The notes below the pieces were generated by a model. That model had not been told where the DNA came from and did no database searches. It was given only the letters and a program-made list of their open reading frames with translations. A stretch of 64,000 nt of DNA, from the NCBI GenBank assembly GCA_017979445.1, contig CM030715.1:32051756-32115755 (forward strand), read 5' to 3'. Positions 34,036-44,554 of the stretch are shown here, piece after piece (within the stretch, counting starts at the first letter, position 1; every line of letters begins with the position of its first letter). The position numbers and the translations under genes are program-made. This stretch comes from Akebia trifoliata. Lineage: Eukaryota > Streptophyta > Magnoliopsida > Ranunculales > Lardizabalaceae.

Positions 34036-37000
34036 TTTCTTGATGATCTTGTATAACCAACTCGACAACTTCTTAGTTCCCTGCACCTTAACCGAGTCAA
34101 TTAGCCTTCAGGAGGACTTAATAGGTGGGCTTAGGATATGGTTTAGAAAGAAAAGATATAAGGCTCAACTTCCCAAAATGTCCCTAGTTTGATATTCTCT
34201 CTTTTCTATCAATTATTTTGATTTTTTTTCTAAATGTCCCTAGTTTGGCATTTTTTTCTTTTTATCAATTCTTTTTTCTAATGCCCCTAGTTTGACATTC
34301 TTTTCTTTTAAACCTTTCAATAGGGGATTTTCCTTTTGGATAATACTTTCCTTAAGAGAATATTTTTTTTCATGACCGGGCCTGAAGTAACTTCTCAGGT
34401 TGCCTACGTACCCCAAATATTTCTTTTCTCTTTTGTGATCAGGTCAAAACGTAGTTCATACTAAGATTCCCTCCCAAGGTTGGTCGGTGTGGTTTAGAAA
34501 AAAAAATGCTATTGATTTTTTTTAAAGGCTGCGAGGGGCTAAAGAAGGTTATCTTCATCTTGGTAAGACAGGAAAATGGTTCGACCAATGAATGCCTCCT
34601 TTTGTGAAATACTACTTGATTTGGCCAAGGTTTTAGGAACTTGATGTCTTGATTGCTCTATCGAGTAAGGTCTTCTTTTGAGAATGAGTCTTCAATCTTC
34701 TTCTAAAAAAGAGTAATCTTCAGTCTTCTTCTACGGAGTGAGTGAGACTGAGTTCTTTGTATTTGACATTGACTCGTTCAACTATTTTCAAACTTCAAAA
34801 GAAATCTCATATTCTTTTGTGAATGATAACTTTCTTCACTTGTGTAAAAAACATGGTAGATTCACTTGTAAGTCTTAGCATCTTTGTTGATGCTTTCAGC
34901 TATATTATCTTTAATCGATAATCTTTGACTTTGAAATCACTCTTGACTTGATCTATGTTTTTGTGTAATTCATCCATATATCCTTATGAGATCATGCAAG
35001 AAATATTGTTGAATTTCTCAAGTAAGTTTACTATTCTCTCATGTTCTCTTGAGGATAATGTATCACCAATTTGCACTTCTTGAGTGTACTCTTTAATTCC
35101 AATTTTATCAAATTTGATTAGTGAGCTTTAAATCATTTCTCATGTTAGATTGTATGCTCAAATCATTATTACACGCATGATAATCAGAAGCTTCTATATT
35201 TTATTGGAATTGAAAAAACATAGACTGACAAACTCGACTAAAATTTGAAAGTTGAAGAAAGGCTAACGTAACTGAGACAACTAACTGGATCTAAAGACTG
35301 ACAAAAACTGGATTGAAACTCAAAGAAAACTCAGGGACAATTATCTACAAAGAGAGAATGTCTTTCTGGGTGGATGGACTACTAGACTTGACATTGGTAC
35401 TTGGACTAGACGATTCTTTTGAATGACCCAAAATGACACAGATGAGGGTTTAGAACGTTTAGGGACACCTAAGATTAACCATCGATTCTGAAGGTTTGAC
35501 TCTTATCCACATGATTAAAGTTTCGATATAGAATAGCCCAAGTCCGGTGGAAAATATCAAATCCAAATGCACCATAAGTCTATAGTGACCAAGAAAGTGA
35601 GAAATGTTAGATGCGGGTCTACCCCTGATTGGGATTGAACCTTTGATCAGATAAATTAATTTGATCTTAAGATCGAATCTTTCTAGATAAAGTGGTCTAG
35701 ATCTTTAAAAGTGAAACCAATTAGTCCAACTGATTTGGTATTGATCAGTTTGATCCATTTGTCCATTGAGTCAACTGGTTTAAGTGGTTCAAATTAATTA
35801 GTACATTCCACCGATTGGGTAGGACCGATATTGCGGGTTTTGTTTGATTATTCTGGATCGGTCTGCCCACCTACCTGTTGGTTGGATTGAATAAAGCAAC
35901 CCAGGAACACCCATAGTCAATTCGGGTCGTGACCTATATGAAGGCTTCTAGACTCTAGGTTTACTACGTGCAATGCATTTTTATCTAGCCACCCTTGCCC
36001 AAGCACACCTATATACTTTTCGATACGTGGTGACTTGGTTTGATATACCGTATATGTGATAATCTAAAACCTCAATTTACTTCTCTGAAGCCAAAAACAG
36101 CCAGTTCGATCTCCAGTTGAGAGGTGACGCACAATGCTGAGCAAGGGCCCACTTAAATACCTCTCGTCTAGAATAGACGTAGTCTATCCCCCTCGTACAG
36201 TAGGGTACAGCGGGGCAAGATCTTGCTTAGGCACCGGTTTTGACCAAGAAGTGAATTGATATACTTAGATTATCTTTTTATACCTACGGGTACGAGTCAA
36301 GAGTTGTAGCTTTCATAAATGGTTTGGCATCCCACGAGGGGACCGACCACGTACTAGTACTACGTTGGCAATCGGGACATGTGACTGTGTGGCTTACAAT
36401 AGGACAAAGGCTCAGGTTGCCCCAGCCTAGGTGCATCAATATATCTCTCAGAATCACCTGATCAGACGGTATTAATGCCCCCAGTTTGATATACCCTAAA
36501 GTACGTGACTGGAGTTGTGGGTTTCATGAATGACGTCGCATCTCCGAAGAGACCGGGCCACGCACTAGTGACACGTTAGCTAAATGGGACGTATAAGTGA
36601 GTAAAACAGTAAACGTGCATGTGGTGTATGCAAAACAGGGTGGGGTGTGCCCGGGACATTTTTCAAACAAATGGGCCCATGGATCCAATCAAACCAATCA
36701 TACATTTAATCAAAACCAAAATCATTCAAATCATATGAATATTCAATTAAGATCACATTATTCCCATCACATAAGCACATTAACATTACGATACACATCA
36801 ATCATGTATTTCAAGCAAGATCATGGTAAATTAATCAATAAATATGGCATATGATAATGATCAAACAAACATTGCAATATGCATAATTTTTATAATTTTT
36901 AAGGTCCAATCAATGATCACTTTTGGGTGATCCAAAATAAATCGAGATTCCAATAGGTGTTACATTGATGATAGAATGACAATGGTTGAAATGAGCTCAC

Positions 37001-37067
37001 TCTCAAGAACATTAATTGTGCCAACATTAGATAAATTCAGATTTTCTGTAAATTAGGAAAATACAAT

Positions 37068-37610
37068 CTGAACTTGCATCGATGATATCTAAGGTTCTCG
37101 ATAACGAAATCGAGTGAACTCAAGTTCTAAATTAATCTACTCGACGAGATCTACATTTTATTAATAGGTTCCCAGACTTAATTCTCACTAGAATATTCTG
37201 TAAAAAAAATTTAACGTTGCAGTCCCAACTTTCATTCAGAAATAATTCCAGATTTACAGATTGAACTTGCATCGATGATATCTAAGGCTTCTGATAACGA
37301 AATTGAGTGAACTAAGATTCTAAATTAATCTACTCGACGAGATCTACGTTTTATTAAGAGGTTCCCAGACTTAATTCTCACTAGAATATTCTGTAAAAAA
37401 GTTTTAACGTTGCTGTCCCAACTTTTATTCAGAAATAATTCCAGATTTACAGATTGAACTTGCATCGATGATATCTAAGGCTTCCGATAACGAAATTGAG
37501 TGAACTCAGATTCTAAATTAATCTACTCGACGAGATCTATATTTTATTAACAGGCTCCCAGACTTAATTCTCACTAGAATATTCTCTAAAAATGTTTTAA
37601 TATTTCTGTC
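37068..37610 (+). repeat. 194-bp tandem triplication
   Basis: GAACTTGCATCGATGATATC starts units near 37069, 37263 and 37457. Each continues with GAGTGAACT, CTACTCGACGAGATCTA, CCCAGACTTAATTCTCACTA and GAATATTCTG. Unit spacing is constant at about 194 bp and identity is high. The block lies close to the right LTR. Confidence 0.92.
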
Positions 37611-37865
37611 CAACCTTCATCATTTCATTATTTTCATAGGTTAATTTGAATCTTTCATTATTTAGGAGTCATCAAAAAGTGATCCTTAATTAAAAAAAAA
37701 ATGCAATACCCAAAATCATCTACAATCAAGATAAAAAAATAAATAAAGAGAAAAAATAAATAAAATAAATCTAACTAAATAAAAAAAATTAGGTCATCTT
37801 GGCAATGCTCCCATACTTGGGGTTTTTCAAGTTTGATCATCAATAATCCCCAGTGGAGTCGCCAC

Positions 37866-39604
37866 TGAAAGCGTCCTCGATCCGCGGGGTGTGCGGATCC
37901 GCTTTTGACCCTTGAGGTTTGGGAGTCGCCACCTAGTCATTGTGGTCTAAGAACCAAAATGACTCTAACATGGATAAAAAGAACTAATCTACCATAAAAA
38001 ATCTGAGTTCGGGGATCATGTTACGGGGTTGGAAGGTGTTAGGCACCAACCTCGCCCGGCCAAAGCCGGTCTCTACTAACTTCTCAAATATATCACATTA
38101 CTAAAAACCTAGATAAAAACAAAAATAAAAATTTCGTACCTTTCCGATAGCAAAGATTTTGCTCCCTCAGATCTGACAAAAAGAGCTCCTTGTACTGTAC
38201 TCCCTTGCTTTGTTCTGCCTCTGGATTTGACTTCGGATCTCCTAGATCAAGGTATCTCCTTGTTTCTGAATCTGAACTCTTCAAGTTTGTTGCGGATTTA
38301 GGGGTGTTTTTGAAGGGATTTTAGTTGTTTTCTAGACTAAAATTGAAGGGGGGATGTTAGGTAAGGAGTTGGGACTTCAAAACTAGGGTTTGTGGGGGGC
38401 TAGGGGAGCTTCTAGACCTACTTCTCCTAGGGTTTATGATTTGATACCAAAATAGGGTGTGAGCACCTCTATTTATAGATGTTTTTAAGGGTTGATTTGG
38501 ATAGAGTTAATATTTAATTAGAGTTCTTTTAATTAGAGTTGTGTTTTAGTTAGACTTGTTTTAGGTAGAATTGTGTTTTAATTAGAATTGTTTTCGGTAG
38601 AATTATTTTTAAGTTAGAACTCTATTAGATAGAGTTATTATTTAATTAGAATTCTATTATGACTTTTGGTCTTATTTAATTGACTTTTAATGTTTTGACT
38701 TTAGTCTTAATTGATTGACTTTTAATATCTTGACTTCAGTCTTGCTTAATTGACTTTAATTTTGACTTCAGTCTCACTTAATTGACTTTAATACCTTGAC
38801 TTCAGTCTTGCTTGATTGACTTTAATTTTTTGGAGAACCCCCCTCTAAAATATCTTTAATTCTTTGGACCCCAAATGGAGGGGTCCTTAAAGAAATATCC
38901 CACGAACCCTCAACAATTTTACCTGAAAGTCCGATTGATCGATTTTTCAGGTTCAAAATTTTAAATTAATTTCATTAATGTTTCACTTTAATTATTTAAT
39001 TTTTTATTTATTAATTTCGAAATTTTTAATTATGAAAATTGTGAAATTACTGTTTTGCCCTCGGAGAGGACTTTTCATGTTTTAAGTTGGTTTTTAATGT
39101 TCTAGAATGTTTTAGAATCGATTTTTTGTAAGGAATCAAATGAAAATATTAGTTTGTGTCATTTATGAAATTTTTTGTGTGAAATAGTCATGAACTTAAT
39201 GAGGGGCATTTTCGTAATTTTGTCAAATTCTGTTAAAATTGGTGAAATGATTTATTTGATTTCAATTTGTTGTTTTATGTGTTTGAAAGGTTTTCCTAAG
39301 CGTAATGTAGGCTCTAGGATTGTTTTGATGTTAGGGGTATTTTGGTAATTTGATAGTTTTTTAGTGATTTTTATCGTGAAGCTTCTTTTTGTCTGAAAAA
39401 TGATGATTTCTATGTTTCTGGAGTCGTATTTTCCTAGCGTAGCGTGGTTTCTAAGGTTTTGTCAATTCGAGATACCTCATCCGGATTTCTGAAATATATC
39501 GGGTAAGAAAATAAAGCAATGGAATACACATCCATCATTGGGAATCATTGCGATCGGGTTGACGAGTTGATTAATCAGGTGGATGCAAAAATGGGGTGTC
39601 TACA
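37866..39604 (+). repeat. Right LTR of the LARD-like element
   Basis: 1739 bp, nearly identical to the left LTR. It is preceded by CCCCAGTGGAGTCGCCAC, with no long polypurine run. GAATG follows. Confidence 0.93.
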
Positions 39605-39910
39605 GAATGTTGTAGAGGAAGAAATTCTATGAATTTCGAAGAAAAAAAATTCAAAAAAAAAAGTTATTTTTTATTGTTGGATTTCATTTTTAAGTTTAGG
39701 AGTTATTTGGTAGTACGGTAGCCATCCATTTTCAAAACCTTGGATCTTATATTTCAAAATAATTTTTTTTATGTGAGTTTTTCGATGAGACTTAGGGGTA
39801 TGTGTTGTTGGATTTCTGATATGGTAATCCATTTAAGCAAAACGACCCTTACTAAGGCTAAAGAATCCTACTATGTTAGTAAGTAACGGTTTCACTATTC
39901 CTATTATGTA
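39605..39910 (-). repeat. Right part of the interspersed repeat split by the LARD-like element
   Basis: It matches the right half of the 49135-50421 repeat: TAGAGGAAGAAATTCTATGAA, TAGCCATCCATTTTCAAAA, GAGTTTTTCGATGAGACTTA, GTAATCCATTTAAGCA, ACCCTTACTAAGGC and CTACTATGTTAG. The left part is at about 30120-30213. Confidence 0.75.
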
Positions 39911-40048
39911 TTGGTAAATGAATTTGATGGTTTAGGATCTTGCTAATTGGAGAGTGAATTTTTTTCTTATAGTATTGTGAGCAAATTTGCTCACAGCCCA
40001 ACAACCGTTTGACATGTGGTGCAAATGACATAAGCAAGATTATGGTTA

Positions 40049-40231
40049 TCTAACAGTTCAAGTACAGTTGATATAGTTGAGGCGCAGTCAAAATATGGTT
40101 TTTTGGGGTGGAATGTGTGGCGTCAACCTATAGGGTTTACGGTTTTTCTAATTTCTTCCCTAGCAGAATGTGAGAGATTACCTTTTGATTTACCAGAAGC
40201 AGAGGAAGAATTAGTAGCAGGTTATGAAACC
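40049..40231 (+). pseudogene. ndhA: Plastid ndhA fragment in the nucleus (NUPT)
   Basis: A 61-codon open stretch encodes part of NADH dehydrogenase-like subunit A of the plastid NDH complex. Landmarks are [24 protein letters not shown] and [20 protein letters not shown], the conserved ndhA block. The mitochondrial nad1 version reads differently in this block. There is no start codon, the fragment stops abruptly after the GY.T block, and it is unlikely to be expressed. Absence of stops or frameshifts over 183 bp suggests a recent transfer from plastid DNA. It lies immediately before another copy of an interspersed repeat. Confidence 0.9.
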
Positions 40232-40239
40232 AAATAATC

Positions 40240-40600
40240 TCTCTTTTGCCTACATGTACTTTTCCCACAAATTTTAATTTTAAGATTAGAAATCTTAAAA
40301 TGGGTCATTGGGCCCACATGGATAATCACATTGATGATCTAACACCATATCCTTCTAGATTTCAAGAAAATACTCATATTCATAAGGAAAAAAAAAAATT
40401 CAAAGGAAAAAGTTTTTCGAGCTTGACTCAAGGTGTTGAAAATGGATGGCTATCAAGCATCCAAATTTAAATTTAAAATTTAATGGAGAGAAATAACCTT
40501 TTTCTAATTTATTTTTTAAAGTTCATAGAATTTTGTCTTCTACAAGTCCATGGCATCAGATCATGTTTTTGAATGCCATAAAGTGATTTGATGACAAAAT
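40240..40600 (+). repeat. Partial copy of the interspersed repeat
   Basis: It shares CGAGCTTGACTCAAGGTG, GAAAATGGATGGCTATCAA and AAAGTTCATAGAATTTTGTC with the copies near 17190 and 49180. Only the left half and part of the centre are present. Confidence 0.65.
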
Positions 40601-42530
40601 TTCTTTTTTCCTATTTGTACAGAGAGAAATTTTCTCTCTTATTGCTTATGTCATTTTCTCTCTTTTTTTAAAAATATTTATTTATAAGAATTCATTAATA
40701 AAAGCAAGATCGGCAAAGATGACTAATTAAGCAAGAATTAATACAAAGGGAACTACTTAATAACCATTCAACATATTCTATCCCAATTGCCTAAAATCCT
40801 CAAAGAAGACCCCCCTTAAAATCCTTGGGCACCTTCGAAAAAATGAAAAGAAGACCCAAAATAGACAAAATTGCTGCCTTACAATCCTTTGTCATTCCAT
40901 TGAAAGTGCGACTATTATTCCATGGTATGGGTAATTGAGTTCTCGATTGATATGTTTATAAATTTAAGAGCCCGTGTGAGTACAGGAGCCAGAAGTACTT
41001 ATAACATAAGTACGCCAAGAAGTACTTATAAGTACATAAGTAGTCTTAAGTAGCTAGATATGTGTTGTAAGTTTGGATGTAGGTTCTGAGAAGTATTGTC
41101 AGAAGTACTTTTAATAAACTTTTATGTTTGGAAATTATTCTGGATTCTGTTAAAATGACCAGACAGCCCTTCTATGTAACAATTAATGTTTTTTTAACAT
41201 TATAACTCAACAACTTATGCTCCAAATAAGTAACAAGTGCTGTTCTTATTCAATAAACACATTAAAACATCATTTTAAACTCAAAATATACTTTTTATTT
41301 ATTTATTTAAAATCGATAGAACTTCCCCTAAATATTGGACATATAAAAATAAAACCTATATAAAAACATGACAGCTATGATATTTGTTGTTTTAGAGGAC
41401 ATCTTCATCCTCAAAATTTTCAAGAATAAGATAAGGTTTTTAGGGAGGTTGAAAATGATGGTCACCAAAAACATCATTTGTATAATCCACAAAGTTTTCC
41501 TATTTTTTAATGAAACTTTCACGAATTGAAGCTTTGAGGCATAGATACCTAATCCAAACTTGGTTACAATTTGCCCAAAGCAACAAAATACTCAATTTCA
41601 TAAAATTAAAAATTCATCCAAATTAAATAGAATTGAATGACTGATAAAAAAAATTCAAATTGAACCCCTTCCCCTCCCCTTCAAACCGTCAAATTATTAT
41701 TGAATCCCACCTTGGTTAATATGTTCATGACATGTGAGCCAAACCCTTGTTTACCTTAGCACCAACCTAAATCAATTGAAAAATGTCAAAACCTATGCAC
41801 TAATCCAGAAGTAATACATAAACTTTCTTTAATTGGAGACAAATTCTTTTTGAATTGGCTGTTGTGATCCAGAGAGGAACTAAAAAATTGAATCGTATGA
41901 CGAAGGGGATGGTTTATAATAAGTAGAATCCTTAATTTTGTAGATTTTGGACTCATTTAAGATATGGGTTTTGGACTAATTGATAAATAGAAAATTACCC
42001 AAAGTAAGAAAAATCCTTTGATACAACATCATCAAGGGAAATCGGATATATGGGTTTTAGGCTAATTCTTTAATGGAAAACTACCCAAAGTAAGAAAAAT
42101 CCTTCGATTCAACAACAACAACAATGATGACAATGAATGAATCAATCAATTAAAAAAATAAAAATAAATAAGATATGGGTTTTGGACTAATTCTTAAATA
42201 AAAAACTATTTAAAGGAAAAACCCTTTAGGGAAAACATATATGGGTTTTGTTTTTTTAGGTAACAGAAGACAGGATCCAAACATGGAACCATAGCTCAAT
42301 TAGACCCACAAACTGAAGAAACACGTCATATGTTGATCAACCATGAACAAGAAAATAAAATATGGAACAATAAAAACTAATTAAATAGGAATTACAAACA
42401 AAATAGAACTAAGTGACAACTAGGTTGGTTATCTAATTTCACTTGTTTGCCCATCTTGATCACTAGGTTGGAATTTGAGAACCTGCAACAATATAGAGAA
42501 AGTGTGTTATAGAGACATCGAGAATATCAA

Positions 42531-42537
42531 AGAAAGA

Positions 42538-42593
<56 letters not shown>
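42531..42593. repeat. (GA)n microsatellite
   Basis: About 28 GA units with one GG interruption. A shorter GA run occurs at 42749-42758. Confidence 0.95.
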
Positions 42594-42596
<3 letters not shown>

Positions 42597-43024
42597 CAAT
42601 GCCGTTATCTGTATCGTAATCAACACCAAATCACCGCTGCAATCGTCGGAGGGAGGGGATCCTTTCGGAGGGAGAGAGATTTACGCTTGATGGTTCTGTT
42701 GAGGGTTTCAAACGAGAGAGACTCTCAAAGGTCCTTCAATCTGTGTGTGTGAGAGAGAGGGTTGGAAGTTTGAAGCAATCATGTTGTGTGTTGAGTAGAG
42801 AGATTTGATCGGGACATTGCATGTGATTTCTAAAATTTACAAGGGGCATAATTGTCCCAAAGCCGTTGTTTTGACAGAGTTCAAGTGCTCCCCACAATCT
42901 TGTTTTTGAGAAGTACCTATTTGGGTGTTTCGGCAAAAACCTTATTTTTGACTCTTATTAAGTAGAGTAGTTTTGTGAAGTATTTAACCATTCAAACGCA
43001 CATAAACTACTTCTGACTTGCAAC

Positions 43025-43215
43025 AAGAGTCAGAAGTACTTGGAGAAATCAATCCAAACAGACCCTAAGTACAGTACTACTAAGAAGTTGCAAGTCAGAA
43101 ATACTTGAAGAAATCAATCCAAACAAACCCTAAGTACAGTACTACTAAGAAGCTGCAAATCAGAACTACTTGGAGAAATCAATGCAAACAGACCCTAAGT
43201 ACACTACTTCTAGAA
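43025..43215 (+). repeat. 65-bp tandem repeat, three units, upstream of the bHLH gene
   Basis: Units starting near 43027, 43094 and 43159 share CAGAAGTACTTGGAGAAATC, CAAACAGACCCTAAGTACA and TACTACTAAGAAG. They sit 100-300 bp upstream of the proposed core promoter and belong to the right end of the element before it. Confidence 0.9.
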
Positions 43216-43312
43216 GGCAATTTTACTCTCAAATTATTCTAAGCTGGGCCCACATGGAGATTATCCTTCCGGTCAATGTCTTAATTGATGATATAATTAT
43301 AACACGTGTGAA

Positions 43313-43342
43313 AGCTGTTCGGGTTCCCAATTTGTATAAAAT
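43313..43342 (+). promoter_or_regulatory. Candidate core promoter of the bHLH gene: G-box and TATA box
   Basis: A G-box CACGTG (43313-43318) lies 17 bp before TATAAAAT (43335-43342), about 307 bp before the ATG. The spacing would allow a leader of roughly 280 bases. CACGTG is the typical bHLH site, so autoregulation is possible but is inference only. Confidence 0.5.
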
Positions 43343-43648
43343 GTAAAGTTCCCCAAGAGTGCCGATCCTGTACTTCTGGGAGTTGGATAGCAGTCTGCTC
43401 TAATTTCCATGACTCTTTACAGTTTAGTCAATATAGACTTCCATGTGGAGCATGAAGAGACCTGTAGCGGTCTATCTAATCAACACCCTGGAGTACAGTA
43501 CTTGATGATGTCATTTTATGTTTCACCTTGCTTGTGGGGGAGATTAGGGAGAATCTTTGGACCTTAGACCTAGCAAAGATCTTCTCTAACAAACGTATCT
43601 TTCCCTTCCTACCTGTTGAGATTGAGAGACAGAAATATAGTAGAAAGT

Positions 43649-44554
43649 ATGAATTATATTTCTCCTTCATACCCTTTACATCAAAGCGATGAGCTGTTTT
43701 TTCAGATTTCCTCATCTCCCTTCCAACAACACAAAATCCAACAAGATTTTCTCCATGTGATTCCTCCATCCTTGGCTAGCCTTGATCTTCCCATCAAGCT
43801 GGATAAAACCCTAGACCAAAGACCTGATGATGGAAGGTGTGACGAGGACAAGAAGACTATACATAGAGAAATTGAGCGGCAAAGAAGGAAAGAGATGACT
43901 ACCCTTTACGCCTCTCTTCGATCGCTACTCCCTCTCAAATATCTTAAGGTTTACAACATCTTTCATATAGTTTTCGATGTTTTTATTAATGGAATTATTG
44001 TGGGTATGTGTGTTTAATTTAGTCTTGTATGAGTAATGGTTTCAGGGAAAACGGGCGATATCGGATCATATCAATGAAGCTGCCAATTACATAACGTACT
44101 TACAGAAGAATATCCAAGAGTTGAGTGACAAGAGAGATAAGCTGAAGAGATTGTCCAATTCTAGTACTCCTGTCACTGTTACAGAAACCTTGCGCCCTTC
44201 AGAGTTTGTGACAGTTCAGTCGAGTTGTATCGGTGTAGAGGTTGTAATTAGTAGCAATTTGAGGGATGGGGTGCCTCTCTCAAGAGTGCTAGAACTATTG
44301 GTTGAAGATGGCCTTGGTGTTGTCAACTGTGTTTCAACTAAAGTCAATGAAAGATTATTTCACACTATTCAATCTGAGGTACTATAATTTCATCTATGGG
44401 TCCTTTGTGAATTCCTAGGTTTCATGTAATAGCTTACTCTCATTTGTGCAAATGAACATACATGCAGGCCAGTAATCCAGAGAGCGTGGATGCATCTGTA
44501 CTGCAACAGAAATTGATGGATTTAATCCAGTCGGCAACTTCGGCTGGGCTATAA
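43649..44554 (+). CDS. bHLH transcription factor (group Ib-like), three exons
   Basis: Exons 43649-43948, 44046-44378 and 44468-44554 are joined by GT-AG introns (AAG/GTTTAC...TTTCAG/GGAAAA; GAG/GTACTA...TGCAG/GCCAGT). They give 239 residues in an unbroken frame. The N terminus has HQSDELFFQIS, a motif seen in relatives. The basic region is at 69-82 with H72, E76 and R80, the H-E-R triad for E-box/G-box recognition. Helix-loop-helix follows to about 127 (TLYASLRSLLPL, HINEAANYITYLQ) with a short coiled extension. Residues about 158-235 look like an ACT-type dimerisation fold (VEVVISS... GLGVVNCVSTKV). It acts as a dimer in the nucleus. The split inside the loop after K100 fits the AtbHLH36/118/120/125/126 type by memory of the family. 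ATG 43649 is the only ATG that fits. The exact orthologue is unknown. Confidence 0.93.

Larger units (their letters stand above)
31951..37865 (+). other. Non-coding interior of the LARD-like element
   Basis: No protein motif was found in six frames. Recognisable structures are a hairpin-bearing tandem array (32505-33180), a three-unit array with TTTTTGCCTAG...TTTTCAGGTTTTCAACCTAG (about 33835-34030) and repeats of TGCCCCTAGTTTGACATT (34170-34310). There is also an imperfect duplication of a CACTAGT...ACGTT block (about 36290-36400 and 36490-36600), and a 194-bp triplication (37068-37610). Confidence 0.8.
30214..39604 (+). mobile_element. Large non-coding LTR retrotransposon (LARD-like)
   Basis: Two LTRs in the same orientation, 30214-31950 and 37866-39604, both start TGAAAG and end GTGTCTACA. 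About 33 substitutions were counted by eye (near 2 percent), so it is young. The flanks GAAGG (30209-30213) and GAATG (39605-39609) form a target duplication with one mismatch. The flanking sequence joins into one interspersed repeat when the element is removed. The 5.9-kb interior has no gag, protease, reverse transcriptase or integrase motif in any frame; instead it has several tandem arrays. This fits a large retrotransposon derivative mobilised by a partner element. No usual primer-binding site follows the left LTR (GATGCCCCTCTTTGG). Strand is nominal. Confidence 0.9.
40960..43215. mobile_element. Probable non-autonomous DNA transposon with AGTACTTCTGAC-rich ends
   Basis: The left part (about 40985-41130) has repeated CAGAAGTACTT and GTTTGGATGTAGG. 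The right part (about 42950-43215) holds the reverse complements (AATCAATCCAAACAGACCCTA, AGAAGTACTTGGAG). The TCTGTTTGGAT type end recalls hAT-like elements, but exact ends and target duplication were not resolved. The interior is unrecognised apart from a run of about three degenerate units with GGGTTTTGGACTAATT (41940-42220), a (GA)n tract and a GC-richer block at 42600-42790. A decayed reading frame near 41330-41520 has no clear family. Confidence 0.45.

Noticed and set aside
43616..43648. Extension of the bHLH reading frame upstream of ATG 43649
   Set aside because: The extension begins with TTG, not ATG. The ATG at 43649 fits the family N terminus.
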